Origin: a virus
Strand: one strand, 5' to 3'
Virus record (IMG/VR): IMGVR_UViG_3300031973_001126
Span: 1 to 42,808 of that record
DNA length: 42,808 nt
In this document: positions 5,366 through 11,498 of the stretch, piece by piece
Layout: each line of letters begins with the position of its first letter
How positions within the stretch are numbered: position 1 is the stretch's first letter
The notes under the pieces: model-generated
The model's database searches: none
The model's input: only the letters and a program-made list of their open reading frames with translations
What the model was told of the DNA's origin: nothing
Translations under genes and position numbers: made by a program

Positions 5366-5826
5366 AGACGGCGAGTCAAATCCCTGCCCCGATGTCGTGG
5401 ACGCCGAAGGAAGACGAAGCCTTGCGCCGGGCGTGGAAGCGCGGCTTGGAGCGACGGCAAATCGTGGAACTGCCGATCTTTGCGGGCCGGCGGACCGTCA
5501 AGAGCATCGAACACCGGACGCGCCTTCTTCGGGGGAAAGGTCCCCGGCGAGGAGGGCCGCGCGTGGCCTGGACCGCCGCGGAGATTGCTGCCTACGAGGA
5601 GGCGCGGCGCCAGCACATGCCGGCAACGGCCATCGCCAATCTGCCGATCTTCAAAGGCCGGCGCACACTGGAAGCTATTTCCAGACGAAGCGCGGAACAG
5701 GAAGTCGCGTTGCGTGAGAAGGCCCGCCGGCACGGGACTGAGCGCAAATGCCTGTGTTGCCCGCGGCAATTCTTATCCGAAGGGCCGCACAACCGGATGT
5801 GTTGGCAATGCAGGACATCGGCATGA
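5362..5826 (+). CDS. SANT/Myb-like DNA-binding protein with zinc ribbon (paralogue 1)
   Basis: A 154-residue protein with two repeats of a Myb/SANT-type HTH. Repeat 1 (about 12-55) has WTPKEDEALRRAW and ELPIFAGRRTVKSIEHR; repeat 2 (about 68-115) has WTAAEIAAYEEA and NLPIFKGRRTLEAISRR. A C-terminal zinc ribbon follows (CLCCPRQF and CWQC). The next gene encodes a shorter relative with one repeat and the same ribbon. A sequence-specific DNA-binding role, perhaps in early or replication control, is likely. Confidence 0.65.
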   Translation: MKTASQIPAPMSWTPKEDEALRRAWKRGLERRQIVELPIFAGRRTVKSIEHRTRLLRGKGPRRGGPRVAWTAAEIAAYEEARRQHMPATAIANLPIFKGRRTLEAISRRSAEQEVALREKARRHGTERKCLCCPRQFLSEGPHNRMCWQCRTSA

Positions 5827-6107
5827 GCGAGGTCATTACTCAAATGAAGAAGTGGTCCCGCGAAGAAGTCGAGACGCTGGCGTTCGCCCGGCGGCACGGC
5901 CTCAGCATGAAGCAAATCACCAGCCTGCCGATCTTCCACGGGCGCACCAAGCGCTCGATTTACAAGCGCTGCCGCGACGAGGATGGGGGGCTGGTCTACG
6001 TGCCTAATCCTCGCTGTGTCGAGCGCAAATGCCTTTGCTGCCCTCAGAAGCTCCAGAGCGAAGGGCCGCACCATCGCCTGTGTGACGACTGCCGGAGTCA
6101 AGCATGA
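5823..6107 (+). CDS. SANT/Myb-like DNA-binding protein with zinc ribbon (paralogue 2)
   Basis: A 94-residue relative of the preceding protein. It has one SANT-like repeat (WSREEVETLAFARRHG, then SLPIFHGRTKRSIYKR) and a nearly identical ribbon (ERKCLCCPQKLQSEGPH). It keeps the domain order of paralogue 1 with one repeat missing, which points to duplication within this operon. ATGA overlaps bind it to both neighbours. Confidence 0.65.
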   Translation: MSEVITQMKKWSREEVETLAFARRHGLSMKQITSLPIFHGRTKRSIYKRCRDEDGGLVYVPNPRCVERKCLCCPQKLQSEGPHHRLCDDCRSQA

Positions 6108-6247
6108 AGCCGAACACGCGAGATTTCCACAGGTTTAGCAATAACCCTGGGGACAAGCTGGCGAAACCAAAGGGAAACGGTGGAGTAATGGCCGTGAGCG
6201 CGCAAGTATTCGAAGATTTTTCACTTGCACATCGCCTTTTGAGGTAG
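6104..6247 (+). CDS. small ORF upstream of replication genes
   Basis: A 47-residue frame (MKPNTRDFHRFSNNPGDK) starting by ATGA overlap. Its DNA carries a DnaA-box-like sequence, and composition drops in G+C here, so it could be coding or simply an open frame over origin DNA. Weakly supported. Confidence 0.35.
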   Translation: MKPNTRDFHRFSNNPGDKLAKPKGNGGVMAVSAQVFEDFSLAHRLLR

Positions 6248-6443
6248 ATTGGCGATGACGACTTTTCCGCGAAATGCCTTGGCGACATCCGGTGCGATAA
6301 GCCCGGGCGCTGGCGGTATAGTTATCCACGGAAGCAGCATTTAATGGCCTCTTCGTGCGCTTTTTCGAAACGTCGATTTCCCATCAACACGATGGGCGAT
6401 GAATATAGCGGCTGTCCGCAACAGATGCTCATGCATTTCCACA
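6123..6443. other. cluster of DnaA-box-like sites
   Basis: Three matches to the DnaA box TTATCCACA lie within 320 bases just before the initiator gene, all in the same orientation: ATTTCCACA at 6123, TTATCCACG at 6322 (8 of 9) and ATTTCCACA at 6435. The stretch is also less G+C-rich than its surroundings. Host DnaA binding near the phage origin is possible. The two weaker boxes could be chance. Confidence 0.4.
6255..6344 (+). CDS. 29-residue ORF, possible coupler
   Basis: A short frame (MTTFPRNALATSGAISPG) whose stop overlaps the next ATG as TAATG. It contains the best DnaA-like box. No protein features are recognisable. The chain of overlapping starts and stops up to the initiator gene is the only support. 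Confidence 0.25.
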   Translation: MTTFPRNALATSGAISPGAGGIVIHGSSI

Positions 6444-6457
6444 GCGAGGCTGCCTAG
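6344..6457 (+). CDS. 37-residue ORF abutting the initiator gene
   Basis: A short frame (MASSCAFSKRRFPINTMGDE) ending in TAG immediately before the initiator ATG. It may couple translation of the initiator, which has no strong Shine-Dalgarno of its own. No family recognised. Confidence 0.3.
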   Translation: MASSCAFSKRRFPINTMGDEYSGCPQQMLMHFHSEAA

Positions 6458-7186
6458 ATGGCGCGTTTCTTCTCCGTGAAGAATTACGAGGCGTTCCAGC
6501 ACTACAAGGACCGCTCGCCGCCGTGGATCAAGTTCTACAACTCGGTCCTGGACGACTACAACTTCACCTGCCTGCCCGATGCTAGCAGATCGCACCTTGT
6601 TGCTATCTGGTTGCTAGCAAGTCGCACCGACAACCGAATTCCCTATGATGCGGAATGGGTGCGGATGGCGATCAAGGCCACGTCGCCGGTCAATCTCTCC
6701 GAACTCGAAAAAGCTGGTTTTATCGCGACAATTCAAGACCGTAGCGAGCCGCTAGCAGATTGCAAGCAAGATGCTAGACCAGAGGGAGAGAAGAGACAGA
6801 GTAGAGACAGAGAAGAGAATATAGATTCAGATGCTAACGCATCTGGCGCTGTCGCGCCGTGCTCTGCCGAGGTCTTGGAACCCGAAGAGCCTGCGAACCC
6901 GAGGGCCACGATCTTCCGCGAAGGTCTTCGGTGGCTCTCGAAAACCAGCGGCGTGCCGGAAACAAAGCTGCGCAGCCGTGTCGGCAAATGGATCAAGGCG
7001 CGTGGTGACCCGGATGTTTGCGCGGCCATCGTCGCCGCACAGCAGGCCAACATCGTGCAGCCGCTCGACTGGATTGAAAAAAGGCTTCAAGGCAATGCCC
7101 AGCGAAAACCTTCCGACTTTGACCGACGCGAAGAGCTTGCAAGCGCGTTTCGATTCGTGGCGAACGAAAGTCAACGCCGACAGTGA
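6458..7186 (+). CDS. replication initiator (lambda O-like role)
   Basis: A 242-residue protein. The N-terminal domain (1-95: MARFFSVKNYEAFQHYKDRS, PPWIKFYNSVLDDY, then SHLVAIWLLASRTDN) is the winged-helix module seen in phage replisome organisers. A polar linker encoded by the iteron and purine-tract DNA follows, then a C-terminal helical domain (about 150-225). Like lambda O, it probably binds the origin lying within its own gene and recruits the helicase loader. It is followed by an overlapping second replication gene. The linker's Glu/Arg/Asp composition is dictated by the origin sequence. Confidence 0.75.
   Translation: MARFFSVKNYEAFQHYKDRSPPWIKFYNSVLDDYNFTCLPDASRSHLVAIWLLASRTDNRIPYDAEWVRMAIKATSPVNLSELEKAGFIATIQDRSEPLADCKQDARPEGEKRQSRDREENIDSDANASGAVAPCSAEVLEPEEPANPRATIFREGLRWLSKTSGVPETKLRSRVGKWIKARGDPDVCAAIVAAQQANIVQPLDWIEKRLQGNAQRKPSDFDRREELASAFRFVANESQRRQ
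6581..6845. other. candidate phage replication origin inside the initiator gene
   Basis: Three copies of a 14-base iteron (consensus GCTAGCARRTYGCA) lie at 6581, 6612 and 6751. They are followed by a purine tract (6781-6820, 36 of 40 purines on the plus strand), an AT-rich step, and a perfect inverted repeat CAGATGC-TAAC-GCATCTG at 6828-6845. Additional GCTA-containing half-copies occur at 6772 and 6832. The order iterons, low-melting purine tract, palindrome within the initiator gene is that of lambda ori. Confidence 0.65.
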
Positions 7187-7787
7187 GACCGAGGCCGCGA
7201 CGATCGTGCCGGCGGCGCTGTTGCCGAGCCTCGGCGCTGCGGTGGACACGGCCTATGCGGCGCTCAAGAACCGTGTGTCGCTGGACGAACTCGCGGGCAT
7301 CATGGGGCGGCTGGCGGTCGCCTGCAAAGGACAAAGCGCCGATAACGAGCGCATGGTGAAGGCCCGCGCGGCGATGCACTTGCAGTACCTCGGCGACTAT
7401 CCAGGCGACGTGATCGCGCTGGCGGCGGACGAGTGGATCAGGGGCAATGTCTGGTTCCCGGCGATCTCGGAATTGCGCGCGATCTGCGACCGAATCCAGG
7501 GAGAGCGGACCCGGATCTGGAATCGGCTGAAGCGGGCGCACCAGGCGTCGTGGGAAGCCGAGCGGCAGCGGCAGCGTGAGGCGCAGATCGCGGCCGATCT
7601 TGCCGATCCTGAAAAGCGCGCGATGGTTGACCGCGCCTTGGCCGATGCGAAGGCCCGATTGATGCAGCCCGCCCCCGCTCCTCGCCGCCCGACCCGCGCC
7701 AACCACGTCACGATGACCGACGAGGAACGTGACCGGGCATTGGCGAACGTCCGTCCCGGCGTGGTCCCCATGAAAGCGAGGGCGTGA
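7095..7787 (+). CDS. putative replication protein / helicase-loader-like
   Basis: A 230-residue, mostly helical protein overlapping the initiator gene by 92 bases. The central motif YPGDVIALAADEWIRGNVWF followed by PAISELRAICDRI resembles the small loader-inhibitor type of phage replication proteins. A long charged coiled region follows (AERQRQREAQIAADL). There is no Walker A motif, so it is not a DnaC-type ATPase. Position after the initiator, as lambda P follows O, suggests it interacts with the replicative helicase. Confidence 0.6.
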   Translation: MPSENLPTLTDAKSLQARFDSWRTKVNADSETEAATIVPAALLPSLGAAVDTAYAALKNRVSLDELAGIMGRLAVACKGQSADNERMVKARAAMHLQYLGDYPGDVIALAADEWIRGNVWFPAISELRAICDRIQGERTRIWNRLKRAHQASWEAERQRQREAQIAADLADPEKRAMVDRALADAKARLMQPAPAPRRPTRANHVTMTDEERDRALANVRPGVVPMKARA

Positions 7788-7996
7788 TGACGGAGGTGTT
7801 GCCGAAGGCGGTTGCCGAGAACACGATGACGATGCTTGGCGTCACTCTGCGCTGCTACGTGCTCGATGACGGCCGGCGAGTGTTCAATCAGGAGGATTGC
7901 GAGCGGTTTTTCGCGATCCTGTTCGACGAAGCGACGCCCGCACTCCCGGAGAGCGAAATGATGAAGCTGGTCGCCTTCGTGAAGGGACTCAATTGA
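7787..7996 (+). CDS. small hypothetical protein (Bro/antirepressor-like start)
   Basis: A 69-residue acidic protein. Its core LGVTLRCYVLDDGRRVFNQEDCERFFAIL has the beta-hairpin plus helix pattern seen at the N-terminus of some phage antirepressors, but the rest of such a domain is absent. The ATG overlaps the previous stop (TGATG); a GTG one codon earlier is an alternative. Function unknown. Confidence 0.55.
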   Translation: MTEVLPKAVAENTMTMLGVTLRCYVLDDGRRVFNQEDCERFFAILFDEATPALPESEMMKLVAFVKGLN

Positions 7997-8541
7997 TGAC
8001 CCGCCTCACCCCCGAGCGCGTGGCGGAGATTGCGGCGCGTGCCCTGAACGTGCTGAGCGTCGATGGTACCGTGATTTCCAAGATGCTGGCAGATGACGCC
8101 ACCGCCCTCTGCGCCGACTGGCAGGCGATGGCGGCGGAGATCGAGCGGCTGAGGGCGGAGGTTCTCAGCCTCAAAGACGGCTGGGATGAAGCCGTTCATG
8201 GGATTGAGGCCGAGGAGGCCCGCGCCCTCTCCGCCGAGCGCCGGCTTGCCGAGGCGGAGAAGGTGGTGGGGGAGCTTAGGGCAGCGCTTGGGAAGTCCTA
8301 CGTCGCCGAGCGTCATTGGCGGCGCGCAGCCATCGATGCCGAGCGCCAGATGTGGGCCGCCGAAGGGCTGGCTCAGGCGATCAGGGTTTGGATGCGCACG
8401 CCGAATCGGGGCACGCCGGCAGACAGCGCCCTCGTGGACGCATTCGATCTGTTCAACGGCGCCCGCCAATCCCCGGAAACGGCCCCTGCGAGCGATTTAC
8501 CCGAGGGGGCCGCTACCCACGTAGCCGGAGAGGCTAGATGA
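7996..8541 (+). CDS. coiled-coil hypothetical protein
   Basis: A 181-residue protein dominated by a coiled coil (about residues 38-105: MAAEIERLRAEVLSLKDG onward), with a C-terminal helical region and a Pro/Ala tail. Such 'Ead-like' coiled proteins are common in temperate-phage early regions. It is linked by a stop-start overlap to the gene before. No function can be assigned. Confidence 0.55.
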   Translation: MTRLTPERVAEIAARALNVLSVDGTVISKMLADDATALCADWQAMAAEIERLRAEVLSLKDGWDEAVHGIEAEEARALSAERRLAEAEKVVGELRAALGKSYVAERHWRRAAIDAERQMWAAEGLAQAIRVWMRTPNRGTPADSALVDAFDLFNGARQSPETAPASDLPEGAATHVAGEAR

Positions 8542-8563
8542 CGATCCTGGAGACGATGGCCCC

Positions 8564-8668
8564 ATGATGCCCGCCCGCACCCGCCCCTGGATCAAGCTGG
8601 CCAAGCTGCTGTGCATCGGGCTCGCCCGTCTCGCAAAATGGATATGGAAAAAATGGAAATCGCGTTGA
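8564..8668 (+). CDS. 34-residue cationic amphipathic peptide
   Basis: A peptide (MMPARTRPWIKLAKLLCIG) with alternating hydrophobic and basic residues and a Trp/Lys-rich end (KWIWKKWKSR). Its stop overlaps the next ATG (TGATG). It would associate with membranes. It could be a real micro-protein or just the coupling frame of the regulator gene. Confidence 0.35.
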   Translation: MMPARTRPWIKLAKLLCIGLARLAKWIWKKWKSR

Positions 8669-9129
8669 TGCCCAAGATCAAGATCACGCCCGACTGGACC
8701 CTCGTGCAGGACAACAAGGGCCGCGTCACCGAGGCCTATCGCCGGCACAAGAGCCCGCTCGACAAACTGCGGGGTCACGACGGCTTCGTGGACGAAATGT
8801 GCGACGCGGGCGAGAAATACGCCACCACCTGGCGCGAGGCCGGCTGCGAACCCCGCATGGCCTACAGCGACACGACCCGGATCATCGTGGACAGCGACCG
8901 CCGCGTCATCGAGCCGATCCAGGGCAGCGAGGACGCCCGGAAGACCCTGGACGACATCGAGCGGCAGGTTCTCGGGGCCAAGGGCCGGATGCTCATCGAG
9001 GCGATCTGCGGCCGGGAGGTCTCGATCCGCCGCTACGCATGGTCCACCGGCCAGGACCGCCGGGCGGTGCGCTACGCGCTGCGCAAGGCGCTCCAGGGGC
9101 TGGCGGCATGGTATCGGAGGCGGGGATGA
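8668..9129 (+). CDS. DUF6456-like late regulator candidate (Q position)
   Basis: A 153-residue protein with two parts: an N-terminal region (KSPLDKL, then DEMCDAGEKYATTWREAGCE) and a C-terminal HTH-like region (about 110-150: LIEAICGREVSIRRYAWSTG, then VRYALRKALQGLAAWY). This layout resembles alphaproteobacterial DUF6456 HTH proteins. It is the last long gene before the late promoter and terminator, exactly where lambdoid phages place the antiterminator Q. A role in switching on late genes is inferred from position and fold only. Confidence 0.55.
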   Translation: MPKIKITPDWTLVQDNKGRVTEAYRRHKSPLDKLRGHDGFVDEMCDAGEKYATTWREAGCEPRMAYSDTTRIIVDSDRRVIEPIQGSEDARKTLDDIERQVLGAKGRMLIEAICGREVSIRRYAWSTGQDRRAVRYALRKALQGLAAWYRRRG

Positions 9130-9320
9130 TGACGACCGAGATGGTGGCCGAAGACATTGGCCTTGAGCCGCCGTATGTCGAGTGGCGCTGGAATCCAGAT
9201 GTTTACCAGCGGACGGTGTGGCCATTCGCCGGATTCTATGCCGTCGTCCGTCACTCCGCCTTGACCGTAACCGGCATCGCGGTCATGAACCTCGATAGCG
9301 ACTCGAAACAACCCCCTTGA
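9126..9320 (+). CDS. small hypothetical protein at the end of the early operon
   Basis: A 64-residue protein (MMTTEMVAEDIGLEPPYVEW) with an aromatic central strand region. It overlaps the preceding gene by four bases. Its TGA stop lies within the -35 hexamer of the putative late promoter, which supports its end as a transcription-unit boundary. Function unknown. Confidence 0.5.
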   Translation: MMTTEMVAEDIGLEPPYVEWRWNPDVYQRTVWPFAGFYAVVRHSALTVTGIAVMNLDSDSKQPP

Positions 9321-9345
9321 CACCCGGTGCACCACAAAATAGGCT
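9317..9345 (+). promoter_or_regulatory. putative late promoter (pR'-like)
   Basis: A perfect TTGACA (9317-9322), a 17-base spacer and TAGGCT (9340-9345) precede the terminase genes. The transcript would start near 9352 and meet a terminator within about 15 bases, an arrangement typical of antiterminator-controlled late promoters. Confidence 0.55.
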
Positions 9346-9366
9346 CTTCCGCGAGTTGTGAAGTCG

Positions 9367-9396
9367 CGCCCCGAGCCCTCCCGGCCGGGGCGTTTT
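9367..9396 (+). terminator. leader terminator before the late operon (tR'-like)
   Basis: CGCCCCG (9367-9373) pairs with CGGGGCG (9386-9392), followed by TTTT. It ends the early operon and would also stop transcripts from the promoter just upstream unless polymerase is modified. The short U-tract makes it moderate in strength. Confidence 0.6.
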
Positions 9397-9432
9397 GATT
9401 CCAGCTTGAAAAACAATCAGCGGATTTCAAGA

Positions 9433-9705
9433 ATGTCAGTCGGTGGCGCCCGCCCTGGTGCCGGCCGCAAGAAGGGCGTGCCGAACAAACGCACGGCGGC
9501 CAAGATCGCCGAAGTCGAAGCCTCCGGCCTCACGCCCCTCGACTACATGCTGTCCGTGCTTCGCGACACGACAGAGTCGCCGGATCGCCGCGCATGGGCC
9601 GCCAAGGAAGCCGCCCCCTACGTCCACCCCAAGCTCTCGAATATCGAGCACAAGGGCGATCAGGACAAGCCGATAAGGATGGAGTTCGTGTGGGCCGATG
9701 GCTGA
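9433..9705 (+). CDS. terminase small subunit
   Basis: A 90-residue small protein with the Gly/Ala/Arg-rich N-terminus typical of podovirus small terminases (GGARPGAGRKKGVPNKRTAA) and a helical core. The motif RRAWAAKEAAPYVHPKLSNI is shared by this family. It should recognise phage DNA at the packaging start and regulate the large subunit. It overlaps the large-subunit gene by eight bases. First gene of the late operon. Shorter than many small terminases (about 140-180), but the N- and C-terminal motifs are present. Confidence 0.8.
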   Translation: MSVGGARPGAGRKKGVPNKRTAAKIAEVEASGLTPLDYMLSVLRDTTESPDRRAWAAKEAAPYVHPKLSNIEHKGDQDKPIRMEFVWADG

Positions 9706-10996
9706 GGCGCTGCGGGTGCTCATACCGTACCGGCCGCGCCCGATCTTCATGCCATGGCACCAACGCACGCAGCGCTGGTCCGCCACCGTCGCCCACCGAA
9801 GGGCCGGCAAGACCGTCTGCCGCATCAACGGGCTGCTGAAAGCCGCCCTGACGCTCAACAAAGCCGAGCCTCGCTTCGCCTACCTCGCCCCGACGTTCAC
9901 GCAGGCCAAGGACATCGCGTGGGCCTACCTCAAACATTTCAGCGCCAACATACCGGGCGCCGAATCGAACGAATCCGAGCTGAGGGTAGACTTGCCGAAC
10001 GGCGGCCGGGTCCGGCTCTACGGCGCCGAGAACTATAGCCGCATCCGCGGTATCTATCTGGACGGCATCGTCATCGACGAGCCCGCCGAGATCGACCCGC
10101 GGGCCTGGCCGGAGGTCATCCGCCCCGCCCTGTCCGACCGCAAGGGATGGGCGGACTTCATCGGCACGCCGAAGGGCCGAAACCACTTCTACGACCTCTG
10201 CTACGGCGACACCGAGGGCCGCTCCCCGGGAGCCGCCAACGACCCCGATTGGTTCTTCTCCATCCACCGGGCCTCGGAAACTGGCATTCTGGACGACGCC
10301 GAGCTTGCCGACGCTCGCAAGACGATGTCGCCGGAGCAGTACGCCCAAGAATACGAGTGCAGCTTCACTGCGGCGATCGTCGGGGCATATTTCGGCAAGG
10401 AAATGTCCGACGCCGATCTCGAGGGGCGCATTACGCGCGTGCCCCACGATCCCGGCCTTCTGGTGCAGACGTGGTGGGACCTCGGCTACGACGACTGCAC
10501 CGCCATCTGGTTCGTCCAGTACGCCGGCCGTGAAATCCGGGTGATCGACTACATCGAGGAATCGGGCGGCGACGCGGCCTACTTCGCCAAGAAGCTGGGC
10601 GAACGGCGGTACAATTACGGCGACTGCATCCTGCCGCATGACGCCGGCTCTCATTCGGCCATCGTCGGCAAGAGCTACGCCAACATCCTGGACAGCCTTG
10701 GATACCGCAAGCAGGTGGTCGTGCCGCGGACGGACGACCTCATCGGGTCGATCAATCAGGCTCGCCTGCTGATCCCGCGGTGCATCTTCGACGCCACCAA
10801 ATGCAAGCGCGGCATCGAAGCGCTGAGACAGTACCGCCGCGAATGGGACGACAAGCAGAAGACGTTCAAGGCGCGCCCGCTGCACGATTGGGCGTCGCAC
10901 GGCGCCGACGCTTTCCGGCAGGGCGCGATGCACGCCGACGCCCCGCGACAAGCCCGCAAGGCCAAGTTTGCCGGCGAAGGCTCATGGATGGGATGA
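9698..10996 (+). CDS. terminase large subunit
   Basis: A 432-residue DNA-packaging motor. The ATPase has a Walker A variant AHRRAGKT (32-39), a coupling region (YLAPTFTQAKDIAW) and Walker B GIVIDE (123-128, Asp127-Glu128). The nuclease domain starts with WWDLGYDD (about 258) and contains further acidic sites near HDWASHGADAF at the C-terminus. It packages DNA through the portal and cuts it. The start overlaps the small subunit. The type is close to the enzymes of P22-like alphaproteobacterial podoviruses; headful versus site-specific cutting cannot be decided here, though the lack of biological terminal repeats favours headful. Confidence 0.93.
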   Translation: MAEALRVLIPYRPRPIFMPWHQRTQRWSATVAHRRAGKTVCRINGLLKAALTLNKAEPRFAYLAPTFTQAKDIAWAYLKHFSANIPGAESNESELRVDLPNGGRVRLYGAENYSRIRGIYLDGIVIDEPAEIDPRAWPEVIRPALSDRKGWADFIGTPKGRNHFYDLCYGDTEGRSPGAANDPDWFFSIHRASETGILDDAELADARKTMSPEQYAQEYECSFTAAIVGAYFGKEMSDADLEGRITRVPHDPGLLVQTWWDLGYDDCTAIWFVQYAGREIRVIDYIEESGGDAAYFAKKLGERRYNYGDCILPHDAGSHSAIVGKSYANILDSLGYRKQVVVPRTDDLIGSINQARLLIPRCIFDATKCKRGIEALRQYRREWDDKQKTFKARPLHDWASHGADAFRQGAMHADAPRQARKAKFAGEGSWMG

Positions 10997-10997
10997 C

Positions 10998-11498
10998 ATG
11001 CCGATAATCCGCGCTTCCGCCCCGCTGCTCACCCGGCCCGGCAACGGCACGCAGTACGCTGTCGGGGACCTCGTGGCCAACGACACGGCCGCTGCGTCCG
11101 TGACCAATCGCATCTTCACATTCGAGCGCTTCCGCGGTCCGCTGCGCATCCGCAAATGGCTGTTGCAGAAAACCGACAACGACGTGACGGCAGCCGCCTT
11201 CCTGCTCCACCTGTTCACGACCGCGCCGACCTACGCCACCAACGGCGACAACGACCCCGTGTCGGGCAACGCCACCACGAGCGGCTATATCGGCACGATG
11301 AGCATTGCGGCCATGTACGGCTTCGTCACGCATTCCCGTGGCCAGGGCGTGCCCGTGGTGGGCGACTACGTGACCTGGGAACCGGATTGGGGCACGGCCG
11401 GCACCCTGGCGCTCTACGGCATCATGGTCGCCAACGGCACGTATACCCCGACCTCATCCGGCACGTTCGCGAACACGCTCGAAGGCGAGATCGACTGA
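10998..11498 (+). CDS. beta-rich putative virion protein
   Basis: A 166-residue protein without charged coiled regions. It is rich in Thr/Gly and predicted beta strands, ending in a pattern common to phage decoration or head-associated proteins (LALYGIMVANGTYTPTSSGT). It lies between terminase and portal and overlaps the portal start by one base. A capsid or neck decoration role is likely but not proven. Confidence 0.6.
   Translation: MPIIRASAPLLTRPGNGTQYAVGDLVANDTAAASVTNRIFTFERFRGPLRIRKWLLQKTDNDVTAAAFLLHLFTTAPTYATNGDNDPVSGNATTSGYIGTMSIAAMYGFVTHSRGQGVPVVGDYVTWEPDWGTAGTLALYGIMVANGTYTPTSSGTFANTLEGEID

Noticed and set aside
8538-8567. Nine-codon frame before the cationic peptide
   Set aside because: Too short to support and without a distinct signal.
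9530-10951. 473-codon minus-strand frame opposite terminase
   Set aside because: Antisense shadow of a clearly recognised terminase gene. No motifs.
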